Positions 12,194 through 20,943 of a stretch of 59,278 nucleotides of DNA are shown in pieces (the stretch's first letter is position 1; every line of letters begins with the position of its first letter). Source of the stretch: Candidatus Intricatilinea gracilis. GTDB lineage: Bacteria > Pseudomonadota > Gammaproteobacteria > Burkholderiales > Burkholderiaceae_C. The translations under genes were made by a program, and so were the position numbers. The stretch covers positions 1 to 59,278 of the forward strand of contig JADJDQ010000011.1 in NCBI GenBank assembly GCA_016702605.1, in the 5' to 3' direction. The notes beneath the pieces are model-generated. The model was not told where the DNA came from and did not search any database. It was given only the letters and a program-made list of their open reading frames with translations.

Positions 12194-12946
12194 ATGACAG
12201 GCACCCTGCTGCTGACCGCTGCCCTCATGGGCGCGGCCGCGACGCCGCATTGCGCCGCCATGTGTGCGGGCGCGTGCAAACTCACGGCGCAACGCTGCAC
12301 TGGTGACGACCGCGCGACAGGCAGGTGGAGTGTGCTGCTTGGTCGCCTCGCGGGCTACGCGGTGGGTGGCGGACTTGCCGCCACCGTCGGCGGCGGCATC
12401 AGCTGGTTGGCCGACATCCAGCCCTGGACCAAGCCCATCTGGTTGATGCTCCAGCTGGCGGTGCTTCTGCTCGGTCTCAATCTGCTGGTACGAGGTCGAC
12501 TGCCGCTGGCGCTCGAGACCTGGCTGGCCAACGGCGCCCGCAGACAGCAGTCCCCCAGCGCCACGCAGACCATTCGATGGCACGGACACGCGAAAGCTTC
12601 GGCCACGGGTGCCTTGTGGCTTGCCGTGCCCTGCGGGGTGCTGCATGCAGCCCTGGTGATCGCGGCACTGGCGTCCGATCCGATCGAGGGGGCCGCCGTG
12701 ATGGCCCTGTTCGGCCTGACCAGCATGCCCGGCCTGCTGGCCGGCAACTGGTTGTGGGGCAAGGTTTGGCGCACCAAGACGATCGCAGCCGCAACGCCTG
12801 CCAGCACCGCGAATTCCTCGAGCTTGACCAACAACATCGCCGCAGGTTGGTCGCTACGCCTGGCTGGTGCAGGCATCGTCTCGATGAGCGCCTGGACAGT
12901 CGCCATGGCGGTCTGGGCACCGCTGCAGGCGGCCTGGTGCGCGTGA
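12194..12946 (+). CDS. TauE/SafE-like (DsbD-type) membrane protein of the cco cluster
   Basis: A 250-residue polytopic protein with about six helices. The first helix ends in TPHCAAMCAGACK, resembling the CxxMC motif of the sulfite exporter TauE/SafE family proteins that lie beside cco genes. A GALWLAVPCGVLHAAL helix repeats the P-C-G pattern, consistent with two inverted halves. Members near cco genes are suspected of copper delivery to cbb3 oxidase, but that is inference here. It begins 19 bases after hemN, so co-transcription is likely. Confidence 0.78.
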   Translation: MTGTLLLTAALMGAAATPHCAAMCAGACKLTAQRCTGDDRATGRWSVLLGRLAGYAVGGGLAATVGGGISWLADIQPWTKPIWLMLQLAVLLLGLNLLVRGRLPLALETWLANGARRQQSPSATQTIRWHGHAKASATGALWLAVPCGVLHAALVIAALASDPIEGAAVMALFGLTSMPGLLAGNWLWGKVWRTKTIAAATPASTANSSSLTNNIAAGWSLRLAGAGIVSMSAWTVAMAVWAPLQAAWCA

Positions 12947-13324
12947 TCGCGCAATCTTTCCAGACTTCACCATCTAATCACGCACGTTGGTCCGAATGTG
13001 GGACACGGTAACGGCAACGATCCTGCGCCCCAATCTTGCGTCGAAGCCGCCGGAACAAGTCGAAGGAAAGCCGATTCACGAGGTGACCCGCTTCGGCGCA
13101 GTTTCGTGCTGGCGATTGACCCTGGCAACTAGCGCCCGCTGCAGATCGGCAGCGTCATTCAGATAATCCCCGGAAACGTCGTGCACCGAGTCCATTTCGC
13201 GCCTCGCACACACCTGGCGCGCGCTTGGGCCAGGACCAGCCTTTTGTGGACCGCAAGTGCCTGCATACGGCACCCAGCCAGCACGCCCACGTACCAAAGC
13301 GCCTGCCAGTGCCCGCTCAAAAGC
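12947..13324. other. Intergenic stretch without a convincing gene
   Basis: A 378-base gap between the TauE/SafE-like gene and the terminator shared with the cold-shock gene. Short frames exist, for example a 39-codon minus-strand frame at 13076-13195, but I see no ribosome site or recognisable family, and no tRNA-like cloverleaf. It may hold the 3' UTR of the hemN transcript. Confidence 0.5.
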
Positions 13325-13351
13325 AAAGGCGAGGCATCTGCCTCGCCTTTT
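13325..13351. terminator. Bidirectional hairpin terminator downstream of csp
   Basis: AAAGGCGAGG and CCTCGCCTTT form a 10-bp stem, extended by one C-G pair, around an ATCT loop. T-rich sequence follows on the minus strand and a short T-run on the plus strand. It most plausibly ends the cold-shock transcript. Confidence 0.8.
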
Positions 13352-13374
13352 CGTACCTGCCAAGGTATTTGCAG

Positions 13375-13626
13375 TCAGGCCGCGGCCGACATGGGTGGCT
13401 GAGCCGCGCTGCGCGCGCCAGCATCCAGCGCAGAGATATTCTGGGCGAGACGACCTTTAGGCCCATCGACCAGATCGAAACTCACGCGCGAGCCCTGCTT
13501 GAGGGTACGAAAACCCTCCATCTGTATGGCAGAGAAATGTGCGAACACATCTTCTCCACCTTCTTCTGGTTCAATGAAGCCAAACCCTTTGACGTCGTTG
13601 AACCATTTCACGGTTCCTTGAGCCAT
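13375..13626 (-). CDS. Cold-shock domain protein
   Basis: An 83-residue single-stranded nucleic acid-binding protein. The OB-fold has RNP1 (KGFGFIEP) and RNP2 (DVFAHFSAI) after MAQGTVKWFN. A C-terminal tail rich in Ala extends beyond the usual length of about 67 residues. A GGAGGAG ribosome site lies just before the ATG. A perfect -35 TTGACA (13685-13690) and an AAAAAT -10 (13661-13666) leave a leader of under 30 bases, much shorter than the cold-sensing leaders of E. coli cspA, so strong leader-based cold induction is not evident. Confidence 0.95.
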   Translation of the reverse strand: MAQGTVKWFNDVKGFGFIEPEEGGEDVFAHFSAIQMEGFRTLKQGSRVSFDLVDGPKGRLAQNISALDAGARSAAQPPMSAAA

Positions 13627-13660
13627 CTCACTCCTCCGGAAATCCCGAATGTTTGAGACG

Positions 13661-13690
13661 ATTTTTCAGCGCCGGCTCAGCGACTGTCAA
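13661..13690 (-). promoter_or_regulatory. Promoter of the cold-shock gene
   Basis: On the minus strand, TTGACA (13685-13690) is followed by an 18-base spacer and AAAAAT (13661-13666). The -35 is a consensus match and the -10 matches four of six. Confidence 0.6.
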
Positions 13691-13831
13691 CTATGCATAC
13701 CCGCATGGCGACGAGCCAGCAACATGCGAACAAACCCGCATCGCCATCGGCCGAACAGGCCTCGACGGGCGTGCGCAGGCCGTCCTCGCCGGAGTCCTGC
13801 GCGGCCTTGACTGCGTCGATAGAATGGCCCC

Positions 13832-14182
13832 ATGTCCACTGATCAGCCCGGCCTGCCCCCCACGACGCCCGTACCCCCCGCCGACGGCGAAGGTTCGGTC
13901 GTGGCGGAGCGCCAGGCAGCGCGGGTCAAGCCGCCGCCGGTCTATCAGGTGGTCATGTTGAACGACGACTTCACCCCCATGGAGTTCGTCGTGATGGTGT
14001 TACAGGAGTACTTCCACCGCGACATCGAGACTGCCACCCAGATCATGCTGAAGATTCATCATGAAGGCCGTGGCATCTGCGGTGTCTACACGCATGACGT
14101 GGCGGCAACCAAGGTCGAGATCGTTCAGGCAGCGGCGCGCAGGTCGGGTCATCCCCTGCAGTGCATTATGGAGATCGCATGA
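13832..14182 (+). CDS. clpS: ATP-dependent Clp protease adaptor ClpS
   Basis: A 116-residue N-end-rule adaptor that delivers substrates to ClpAP. A flexible proline-rich N-terminus (about 30 residues) precedes the ClpS core: YQVVMLNDDFTPMEFVV, where the ND-D-T set lines the N-degron pocket, then IMLKIHHEGRGICGVYTHDVAATK. The stop codon overlaps the clpA start (ATGA), so the two are translationally coupled. Confidence 0.96.
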   Translation: MSTDQPGLPPTTPVPPADGEGSVVAERQAARVKPPPVYQVVMLNDDFTPMEFVVMVLQEYFHRDIETATQIMLKIHHEGRGICGVYTHDVAATKVEIVQAAARRSGHPLQCIMEIA

Positions 14183-16476
14183 TTGCGCAAGAGTTGGAAG
14201 TCAGCCTGCACATGGCGTTCGTCGAAGCCAGGCAGCAGCGCCACGAGTTCATCACGGTCGAGCACCTGCTGCTCGCCTTGCTGGACAACCCCTCGGCCTC
14301 CGAGGTGCTCAAGGCCTGTGCCGCCAACATCGAGGACCTGCGCAAGAGCTTGACGCAGTTCATCAAGGAAAACACGCCCACGGTAGGCGGCACCGATGAC
14401 GTGGACACCCAGCCGACGCTGGGCTTCCAGCGCGTCATCCAGCGCGCCATCATGCACGTGCAGTCCACCGGCAACGGCAAGAAGGAAGTCACCGGCTCGA
14501 ACGTGCTGGTGGCCATCTTCGGCGAGAAGGATTCTCACGCCGTGTACTACCTGCACCAGCAGGGCGTGACACGTTTGGACGTGGTGAACTTCATCGCCCA
14601 CGGCAGCCGCAAGTCCGACCCGCCCGAGCCGACCAAGTCGAACGAATCGAACTCACCCGAGGCCGAGAAGGAAGAAGGCGAAGGCAAGGGCTCGCCGCTC
14701 GACCAGTACACGCACAACCTCAACGTCGCCGCGCGCGAAGGTCGCATCGACCCGCTGATCGGCCGCGAGCATGAGGTCGAGCGAGTGGTGCAGATCCTGT
14801 GCCGCCGGCGCAAGAACAACCCGCTGCTGGTCGGCGAGGCTGGCGTGGGCAAGACGGCGATCGCCGAAGGCCTGGCCTGGCGCATCACGCAGGGCGACGT
14901 GCCCGACATCCTGGCCGACGCGGTGGTCTATTCGCTGGACATGGGCGCGTTGCTGGCCGGCACCAAGTACCGCGGCGATTTCGAGCAGCGCCTCAAGAGC
15001 GTGCTCAAGCAGTTGCGTGAACTGACCAACGCGATCATGTTCATCGACGAGATCCACACACTGATCGGTGCAGGCGCAGCCTCGGGCGGCACACTCGACG
15101 CCAGCAACCTGCTCAAGCCGGCGCTCAGCTCGGGCCAGATCAAGTGCATCGGCGCGACGACGTTCACCGAGTACCGCGGCATCTTCGAAAAAGACGCAGC
15201 GCTGTCGCGGCGCTTCCAGAAGGTCGACGTGGTCGAGCCTTCGGTCAAGCAGACCATCGAGATCCTGAAGGGCCTCAAGTCGCGCTTCGAAGAGCACCAC
15301 AGCGTCAAATACGCACTGGGCGCGCTGCAGGCTGCGGCTGAGCTGTCGGCCAAGTACATCAGCGACCGGCACCTGCCCGACAAGGCGATCGACGTGATCG
15401 ACGAGGCCGGCGCGGCACAACGCGTGCTGCCCAAGAACAAGCAGAAGAAAACCATCACCCGGGCAGAGGTCGAGGACATCGTCGCCAAGATCGCGCGTAT
15501 TCCGCCGGCCAGCGTGTCGAGCGACGACCGCTCGAAGCTGCGCACACTCGACCGCGACCTCAAGAGTGTGGTGTTCGGACAGGACGCCGCCATCGAGGCG
15601 CTGTCGGGCGCCATCAAGATGGCGCGCTCGGGCCTGGGCAAGCCAGACAAGCCGATCGGTGCCTTCCTTTTCAGCGGCCCGACCGGCGTGGGCAAGACCG
15701 AGGTCGCCAAACAGCTCGGCTACATCCTGGGGATCGACCTGATCCGCTTCGACATGTCGGAGTACATGGAGCGGCACGCGGTCAGCCGCCTGATCGGCGC
15801 ACCTCCGGGCTACGTCGGCTTCGACCAGGGCGGGCTGATGACCGAGGCCATCACCAAGAAACCGCACTGCGTGTTGTTGCTCGACGAAATCGAGAAGGCA
15901 CACCCGGATGTCTTCAACGTGTTGCTGCAGGTGATGGACCACGGCACGCTGACCGACAACAACGGGCGCAAGGCCGATTTCCGTAACGTCATCATCGTGA
16001 TGACGACCAATGCGGGGGCCGAGACCATGAACCGCGCCACCATCGGTTTCACCACGGCGCGCGAGAGCGGCGACGAGATGGCCGACATCAAGCGCATGTT
16101 CACGCCCGAGTTCCGCAATCGGCTGGATGCCATCGTCAACTTCAAGGCGCTGGACGAAGACATCATCCTGCGGGTGGTCGACAAGTTCCTGTTGCAGCTC
16201 GAAAGCCAGCTCGCCGAGAAGAAGGTCGAGGTCACTTTCACCGACGCGCTGCGCAAACACCTGGGCAAGAAGGGCTTCGATCCGCTCATGGGCGCACGGC
16301 CGATGCAGCGCCTGATCCAGGACACGATCCGGCGCGCCCTGGCCGACGAACTGCTGTTCGGCCGCCTGATCGACGGGGGCCGGCTCACTGTCGACGTAGA
16401 CGGCGAGGGCGAGGTGACCCTCGACATCGACCCTCGCAAGAGCGACAAACCCAAGGCCGAGCCCGCGACCGCCTGA
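14179..16476 (+). CDS. clpA: ATP-dependent Clp protease ATP-binding subunit ClpA
   Basis: A 765-residue AAA+ unfoldase of the ClpAP protease. An N-terminal double Clp_N repeat is followed by a charged linker (about residues 155-180). D1 has Walker A GEAGVGKT (about 219-226) and Walker B IMFIDEIHTL. D2 has GPTGVGKTEVAK (about 500-511) and LLLDEIEKAHPDVFN. The D2 pore loop GYVGFDQGG, and the absence of a ClpB middle domain, identify ClpA. The start overlapping the clpS stop was chosen over an in-frame codon at 14161. Confidence 0.97.
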   Translation: MIAQELEVSLHMAFVEARQQRHEFITVEHLLLALLDNPSASEVLKACAANIEDLRKSLTQFIKENTPTVGGTDDVDTQPTLGFQRVIQRAIMHVQSTGNGKKEVTGSNVLVAIFGEKDSHAVYYLHQQGVTRLDVVNFIAHGSRKSDPPEPTKSNESNSPEAEKEEGEGKGSPLDQYTHNLNVAAREGRIDPLIGREHEVERVVQILCRRRKNNPLLVGEAGVGKTAIAEGLAWRITQGDVPDILADAVVYSLDMGALLAGTKYRGDFEQRLKSVLKQLRELTNAIMFIDEIHTLIGAGAASGGTLDASNLLKPALSSGQIKCIGATTFTEYRGIFEKDAALSRRFQKVDVVEPSVKQTIEILKGLKSRFEEHHSVKYALGALQAAAELSAKYISDRHLPDKAIDVIDEAGAAQRVLPKNKQKKTITRAEVEDIVAKIARIPPASVSSDDRSKLRTLDRDLKSVVFGQDAAIEALSGAIKMARSGLGKPDKPIGAFLFSGPTGVGKTEVAKQLGYILGIDLIRFDMSEYMERHAVSRLIGAPPGYVGFDQGGLMTEAITKKPHCVLLLDEIEKAHPDVFNVLLQVMDHGTLTDNNGRKADFRNVIIVMTTNAGAETMNRATIGFTTARESGDEMADIKRMFTPEFRNRLDAIVNFKALDEDIILRVVDKFLLQLESQLAEKKVEVTFTDALRKHLGKKGFDPLMGARPMQRLIQDTIRRALADELLFGRLIDGGRLTVDVDGEGEVTLDIDPRKSDKPKAEPATA

Positions 16477-16482
16477 CTCACC

Positions 16483-16488
16483 TACAAT
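16483..16488 (+). promoter_or_regulatory. -10 element of the SRP RNA gene
   Basis: TACAAT (5/6 match) lies 7-10 bases before the first paired bases of the SRP RNA and just after the clpA stop codon. The corresponding -35 would fall in the last clpA codons and is weak. Confidence 0.6.
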
Positions 16489-16494
16489 GCACCT

Positions 16495-16592
16495 CGACGG
16501 GCCTCCCCGCATGGTGGCGCAGCCAACCGGGTCAGGTCGGGAACGAAGCAGCCCTAACTGTTAGCTGCCAGTGCCGGGGTTCAGGCTCGTCA
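16495..16592 (+). ncRNA. ffs: Signal recognition particle RNA (4.5S RNA)
   Basis: Contains the diagnostic apical domain GGTCAGGTCGGGAACGAAGC followed by AGCCCTAA, which binds Ffh. The ends pair (GACGGGCCT at 16496 with AGGCTCGTC ending at 16591, one G-U), giving a hairpin of about 98 bases, the normal size for a proteobacterial small SRP RNA. The exact ends are estimated from the pairing. Confidence 0.95.
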
Positions 16593-16603
16593 CCCTTCTT
16601 CAA

Positions 16604-16632
16604 CGAACACGCCTGCGGGCGTGTTCGCATTT
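16604..16632 (+). terminator. Terminator of the SRP RNA gene
   Basis: CGAACACGCC-TGCG-GGCGTGTTCG forms a perfect 10-bp hairpin followed by CATTT. It starts 12 bases after the predicted ffs 3' end. Confidence 0.8.
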
Positions 16633-16663
16633 GTGGGTCGTGCCGATCGGCTCGTTCATCCGA

Positions 16664-18472
16664 TCACGATGTGCCGCGCGGCTTGGCACGAAGGTGATTG
16701 CCCAGGCGTTGCCGCGCACCAGCAATCGCCTCGTGTAACGACTCGAGTGTTGTGCCCAGCGCCCGCGAGTAGCGACTGGCCACCAGCGACAAAGCCCGGC
16801 CCTGCGACGCCGCCGGCATCGACATCACCAAGACGCATTCATGGGCGCAACTGGCTACCAGGCGCAACCAGCCGGCAATGTTCTCGGGTGTGTGAACCGC
16901 CGTGTCGCGCGAAAGCGGCTGCATCATCTCGCGGATGCGATCGTCCAGGCCCCAGTGGTGCGCCACGGCATGCGCCAGGGCGTCCAGGCTCACTCCGATC
17001 ACGGCCATCGCAGCACCTGTTTCGGTGAGCCCCGGCACCATGCGACGTTCGTCGTCCGGATCCGGCGTCGGCATCATGAGTTGGTCGATCTGGCCGGCTT
17101 CATCGGCAAAGTGATACAGCAACAGCAGGCGCCCGAGATGCTGCATCTGGGCCACGAGCAGCGCAGCCTCGCCGTCGAGGCCGGCGGGGGCGAGCAGTTC
17201 GGCCAGATGGCCAGCAAGAAATGCCTGACGCATGCCACGCTCCAGCGCGGTCGCAGCCGCCGCATCGAGCGGGCCGGGCCAGGCTCGCAACGAACTGGCG
17301 GCCCGCCTCACTCCGGTGGTGCCCAGCAGCTCGATAGCACGCCGCACCGTCGTGACCACCTGACCGGCATGGCCGGACAATTCGGCCGTGTTGACGGCAC
17401 GAAGCAACTCGAACGACAACGCCGGATCCTCGAGGATCACGTCGGTGAGATCGTCGATGCGCTGGGTGTCCATACGGGCGACCTGAACCACACGTTGCGC
17501 CAGGCCAGGCCGGGCAGGCAGGTGGCCAACCGCGTGCAGTTTCTCGACCAGCAAGGCCAGGGCCCCACCCTTGGCATCGGCCTCGACCTTGCACCAGCCG
17601 TCGAGCGCCCTTTGCAGGCTTCTCGCGCTGAGGTAGCGGCGACGCACATGCCGATCGGTCGAGCGATTGACGATGGCCCGCAAGGCCTCTGGCACGGGCG
17701 TCGGCAATGTCCAGGGCAGGCGGACGATCTCGCGGCCGATGCGCCGGATGGCCGACGGCAGATCGGGTTCGTCGAGTGCCGGCACCCGTGCGACGAGCTG
17801 ATGCAGCAACAGGCCAACTGCCAACACGTCCTGCCCCCCCGCAGCACGTTGTTGCTGCAAGGTGGCAATTTCCGTCTGATCGACGGGCTCCACGATGTCG
17901 GGCCAGGCGGCACCGAGGCCCCACAACCTGGCGCGGCCCAGCCGGTCGACAACAACGTTATGCAGCCCGATGTCCCCATGAGCCAGGCCGGCATCATGGG
18001 CAAAGGCCAGGCCGTCGAGCAAATCGGTGACCCAACGCGCCACGTCGAGCAGGCTGGGCATGGGTTGATCCGCCAGCCACATGGTCAACGGCCGGGCGCC
18101 CTGCGGGCACTCACACGCGAGAAACGGCCAGCCTTCGTGTTCGCCGAATTCGATCGGCGCAATCAGCCTGGGATGGTCGAGCCTGGCCGCACGCCTGACC
18201 GCATCGACCCAGGCCGAGACCATGGAGGGCCCCGGCGACGATGTGCGCGGCAGCATCAGCATGACCGCTGCGCCAGTACGGATGTCCTGCGCCTGCCAGG
18301 CCATGGTCGAACTGCTGCGCCCGATGAGTTCACGCAAGGTGAAACGCCCTACCCGCTTGGCGCCCGAAGCCAAGGGCATCGGCCGCGATGGAGGGCCGGA
18401 ATTGCGCGGCAACGGCGAGGTGACGGCAGGCATGTGCGGAACGACACCCGATGAGTGAGCAGATGGTGTCAT
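16664..18472 (-). CDS. Pseudokinase-HDOD two-domain signalling protein
   Basis: About 602 residues from the ATG at 18472 (ATG at 18433 is an alternative). The first half is a Ser/Thr kinase fold (GRFTLRELIGRSSSTMAWQAQD, then an HGDIGLHN catalytic-loop equivalent at about residues 165-172). The usual VAIK lysine is absent (AAVMLML) and the DFG is replaced by WGLG, so it is probably a pseudokinase. The second half is an HDOD domain (LPARPGLAQRVV, DLTDVILEDPALSFELLRAVN, then RRAIELLGTTGVRR), a non-catalytic HD-GYP relative. Partners are unknown. It is convergent with ffs and divergent from trxA. Confidence 0.85.
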   Translation of the reverse strand: MTPSAHSSGVVPHMPAVTSPLPRNSGPPSRPMPLASGAKRVGRFTLRELIGRSSSTMAWQAQDIRTGAAVMLMLPRTSSPGPSMVSAWVDAVRRAARLDHPRLIAPIEFGEHEGWPFLACECPQGARPLTMWLADQPMPSLLDVARWVTDLLDGLAFAHDAGLAHGDIGLHNVVVDRLGRARLWGLGAAWPDIVEPVDQTEIATLQQQRAAGGQDVLAVGLLLHQLVARVPALDEPDLPSAIRRIGREIVRLPWTLPTPVPEALRAIVNRSTDRHVRRRYLSARSLQRALDGWCKVEADAKGGALALLVEKLHAVGHLPARPGLAQRVVQVARMDTQRIDDLTDVILEDPALSFELLRAVNTAELSGHAGQVVTTVRRAIELLGTTGVRRAASSLRAWPGPLDAAAATALERGMRQAFLAGHLAELLAPAGLDGEAALLVAQMQHLGRLLLLYHFADEAGQIDQLMMPTPDPDDERRMVPGLTETGAAMAVIGVSLDALAHAVAHHWGLDDRIREMMQPLSRDTAVHTPENIAGWLRLVASCAHECVLVMSMPAASQGRALSLVASRYSRALGTTLESLHEAIAGARQRLGNHLRAKPRGTS

Positions 18473-18663
18473 TTGACCCCGCAGCGGCTGCCGACAAGTC
18501 CGAAACAGCGCGAATTTAACGGGGCGTTTCCACTGGCGGCGTGGTGCGAGCCTTCGTGACAGAATCGCAGCCATCGACGCAGGCAGTGCTGTGTGTCGAA
18601 TCCCCACCTCGTTTTCCTCTCGCACCTGTCAGGTGGCGAGCCCGCCCCCTTCGGAATCAAGCC

Positions 18664-18993
18664 ATGAGCAGCGATCTCATCAAACACATCTCAGACAGTT
18701 CCTTCGATGGCGACGTGCTGAAGTCGGAAACCCCCGTGCTGGTCGACTACTGGGCCGAATGGTGCGGCCCGTGCAAGATGATTGCACCCATCCTCGACGA
18801 AGTTGCCTCGGCCTATGAAGGCCGCGTCCAGATCGCCAAGATGAACGTCGACGAAAACCGCGAAGTGCCCGCCAAGTTCGGCATCCGCGGCATCCCCACG
18901 CTGATGCTGTTCAAGTCGGGTCAACTGGCCGCCACCAAGGTCGGCGCCGTGTCGAAGTCGCAGTTGACGAGCTTCATCGACGCCAACCTATAA
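18664..18993 (+). CDS. trxA: Thioredoxin 1
   Basis: A 109-residue thioredoxin with the redox motif WCGPC in AEWCGPCKMIAP, the cis-Pro loop RGIPTLMLFK and the usual length. It reduces disulfides in ribonucleotide reductase and other cytosolic proteins. The ATG at 18664 was chosen because upstream codons are non-homologous. The conserved order trxA-rho follows, and the rho promoter overlaps the trxA stop codon. Confidence 0.97.
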   Translation: MSSDLIKHISDSSFDGDVLKSETPVLVDYWAEWCGPCKMIAPILDEVASAYEGRVQIAKMNVDENREVPAKFGIRGIPTLMLFKSGQLAATKVGAVSKSQLTSFIDANL

Positions 18994-19235
18994 TCATCTC
19001 CAGCAGTCGGGCCCACGGCTCGGCCGCTACCGAACGCCACTGCGCGCAGCTGCCTGACGGCTGACACCAGACCGATCATTGCGCGCAGCTTCGGCCCCTC
19101 CCCCTCCCCGATGATTTCGAGTGCGCGAGCGCAGCCCCAGGGTGCGTCCTCGTTGGCGCTCAAGGTGAGCTCAGGGGCCGGTCTGCCTCGGCGCATGCGC
19201 GCGACGCACTGCGCCTGATTTGCGGGTACGCCTGA
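18964..19235 (+). promoter_or_regulatory. rho promoter and long leader
   Basis: TTGACG (18964-18969) and TATAAT (18989-18994, overlapping the trxA stop) form a promoter with a long 19-base spacer. A leader of about 235 bases follows before rho. It contains a C-rich, G-poor tract at 19095-19109 and two copies of TGCGCGCAGCT. In E. coli, rho is autoregulated by Rho acting in its own leader, and the C-rich tract is compatible with a rut site here. Confidence 0.5.
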
Positions 19236-20501
19236 ATGCACCTTTCCGAACTCAAGGCCCTCCATATTTCCGCCCTCGTCCAGATGGCGGACGCACTGGA
19301 GATCGAGAACACCGCTCGCATGCGCAAGCAAGAGCTGATGTTCGCCATCATGAAGAAGCGCGCCAAGGGTGGCGAGCAGGTCTTCGGTGATGGCGTGCTC
19401 GAAGTGCTGCCCGATGGCTTCGGCTTCCTGCGTTCGATCGAGGCCAGCTACATGGCCAGCACCGACGACATCTACCTGTCGCCCAGCCAGATCCGGCGCT
19501 TCAACCTGCACACAGGCGACTTGATCGAAGGTGAAGTGAGGGTGCCCAAGGACGGCGAGCGTTACTTCGCGCTCGTGAAGGTCGATCACGTCAACGGTCT
19601 CACGCCGGAAGAGACCAAGAACAAGATCATGTTCGAGAACTTGACGCCACTGTTCCCCAAGGAACAGTTCAAGCTCGAACGCGAGAACATCCGCAGCGAC
19701 GAAAACATCACCAGCCGCATCATCGACCTGGTGGCGCCCATCGGCAAAGGCCAGCGCGCCCTGCTCGTCTCGCAGCCCAAGAGCGGCAAGACGATCATGA
19801 TGCAGCACCTGGCGCACGCGATCATCGCCAACTATCCCGACGTGCACCTGATCGTCCTGCTGGTCGACGAGCGTCCCGAAGAAGTGACCGAGATGCAGCG
19901 CACGGTGCGCGGCGAAGTGATCAGTTCCACCTTCGACGAACCCGCCGCGCGCCATGTGCAGGTGGCCGAGATGGTGATCGAACGCGCCAAGCGCCTGGTC
20001 GAACTGAAGAAGGATGTGGTCATCCTTCTCGACTCGATCACCCGACTGGCGCGCGCCTACAACACCGTGGTGCCCTCTTCCGGCAAGGTGCTGACCGGCG
20101 GTGTCGACGCCAATGCGCTGCAGCGCCCCAAGCGTTTCTTCGGCGCGGCGCGCAACATCGAGGAAGGTGGGTCGCTCACCATCATCGGCACCGCGCTGAT
20201 CGACACCGGCAGCCGTATGGACGAGGTGATCTACGAAGAGTTCAAGGGCACCGGCAACTGCGAGATCTATCTCGACCGCCGCATGTCCGAAAAACGCGTC
20301 TACCCGGCCATCCAGCTCAACAAGAGCGGCACCCGGCGCGAAGAGCTGCTGCTCAAGCCCGAGATCTTGCAAAAGACCTGGATCCTGCGCAAGCTGCTCT
20401 ACAACATGGACGAGATCGAGGCGATGGAGTTCATCCTCGACAAGATGAAGGCCAGCAAGACCAACATCGACTTCTTCGACATGATGCGTCGCGGCGGCTG
20501 A
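19236..20501 (+). CDS. rho: Transcription termination factor Rho
   Basis: A 421-residue hexameric RNA helicase. An N-terminal Rho-N helical domain (MHLSELKALHISALVQMADA) precedes the cold-shock-like RNA-binding OB fold (GVLEVLPDGFGFLRS, DDIYLSPSQIRRF). The RecA-like motor has P-loop PKSGKT (residues 181-186), DERPEEVTEM, Walker B VVILLDSITRLARAYN and the Q-/R-loop region SSGKVLTGGVD. The C-terminus LDKMKASKTNIDFFDMM is standard. Length and motifs are those of a normal proteobacterial Rho with no insertions. Confidence 0.98.
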   Translation: MHLSELKALHISALVQMADALEIENTARMRKQELMFAIMKKRAKGGEQVFGDGVLEVLPDGFGFLRSIEASYMASTDDIYLSPSQIRRFNLHTGDLIEGEVRVPKDGERYFALVKVDHVNGLTPEETKNKIMFENLTPLFPKEQFKLERENIRSDENITSRIIDLVAPIGKGQRALLVSQPKSGKTIMMQHLAHAIIANYPDVHLIVLLVDERPEEVTEMQRTVRGEVISSTFDEPAARHVQVAEMVIERAKRLVELKKDVVILLDSITRLARAYNTVVPSSGKVLTGGVDANALQRPKRFFGAARNIEEGGSLTIIGTALIDTGSRMDEVIYEEFKGTGNCEIYLDRRMSEKRVYPAIQLNKSGTRREELLLKPEILQKTWILRKLLYNMDEIEAMEFILDKMKASKTNIDFFDMMRRGG

Positions 20502-20519
20502 ACACCCTCGTCCGCACCC

Positions 20520-20525
20520 TATAAT
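20520..20525 (+). promoter_or_regulatory. -10 element of the rpmE promoter
   Basis: TATAAT is a perfect -10, 72 bases before the rpmE ATG. The region 16-17 bases upstream has only a poor -35. Confidence 0.55.
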
Positions 20526-20597
20526 CTGCGGTTTTCTTTTCGGCAAGTGCAGTGCAAAGGGCGCTGTGGCTGCCGGCTCAACAGCTCAAGGTATCCC

Positions 20598-20864
20598 ATG
20601 AAAGACGGCATTCACCCCAACTACCGCGACGTCTGCTTCGTCGATCTGTCCAACGGCTTCAAGTTCGTGACCCGTTCATGCGCTTCGAGCAAGGAAATGA
20701 TCAAGCTCGAAGACGGGCGTGAAGTGCCGCTGTTCAAGCTGGAAACCACCAGCGAATCGCATCCCTTCTACACCGGTACACAAAAGAGCATCGACAGCCT
20801 GGGCGGCCGCGTCGAGAAGTTCCGCAACAAGTTCGCCCGCGTCGGCACGCCCGCCAAGAAGTGA
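20598..20864 (+). CDS. rpmE2: 50S ribosomal protein bL31, type B
   Basis: An 88-residue protein starting MKDGIHPNYRDVCFVD. It lacks the CxxC zinc pair of classical bL31 and is longer, which marks the zinc-independent type B (YkgM-like) form. In many bacteria type B paralogues replace the zinc form under zinc limitation. Here it occupies the usual rpmE place after rho, so it may be the only copy, but the rest of the genome is not visible. The ATG at 20598 agrees with the conserved N-terminus. Confidence 0.95.
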   Translation: MKDGIHPNYRDVCFVDLSNGFKFVTRSCASSKEMIKLEDGREVPLFKLETTSESHPFYTGTQKSIDSLGGRVEKFRNKFARVGTPAKK

Positions 20865-20914
20865 CCGGCCATGGGACGGGCCAGCAGTTGATCCGTCCTT
20901 TGCGCATGCAGAAC

Positions 20915-20940
20915 AAAAGGCAGCCCGGGCTGCCTTTTTT
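20915..20940 (+). terminator. Terminator after rpmE2
   Basis: AAAAGGCAGCC-CGG-GCTGCCTTTTTT hairpin ending in six T. It ends 3 bases before the most likely start codon of the next gene. Confidence 0.9.
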
Positions 20941-20943
20941 CAT

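Noticed and set aside
13076..13195. 39-codon minus-strand frame downstream of csp
   Set aside because: No ribosome site, no recognised family, and it lies beyond the csp terminator; left as intergenic.
13225..13656. 143-codon plus-strand frame over the cold-shock gene
   Set aside because: It runs antisense through the conserved cold-shock domain and contains the terminator hairpin.
14653..16512. 619-codon minus-strand frame opposite clpA
   Set aside because: Antisense shadow of the conserved clpA codons, with no ribosome site or domain.
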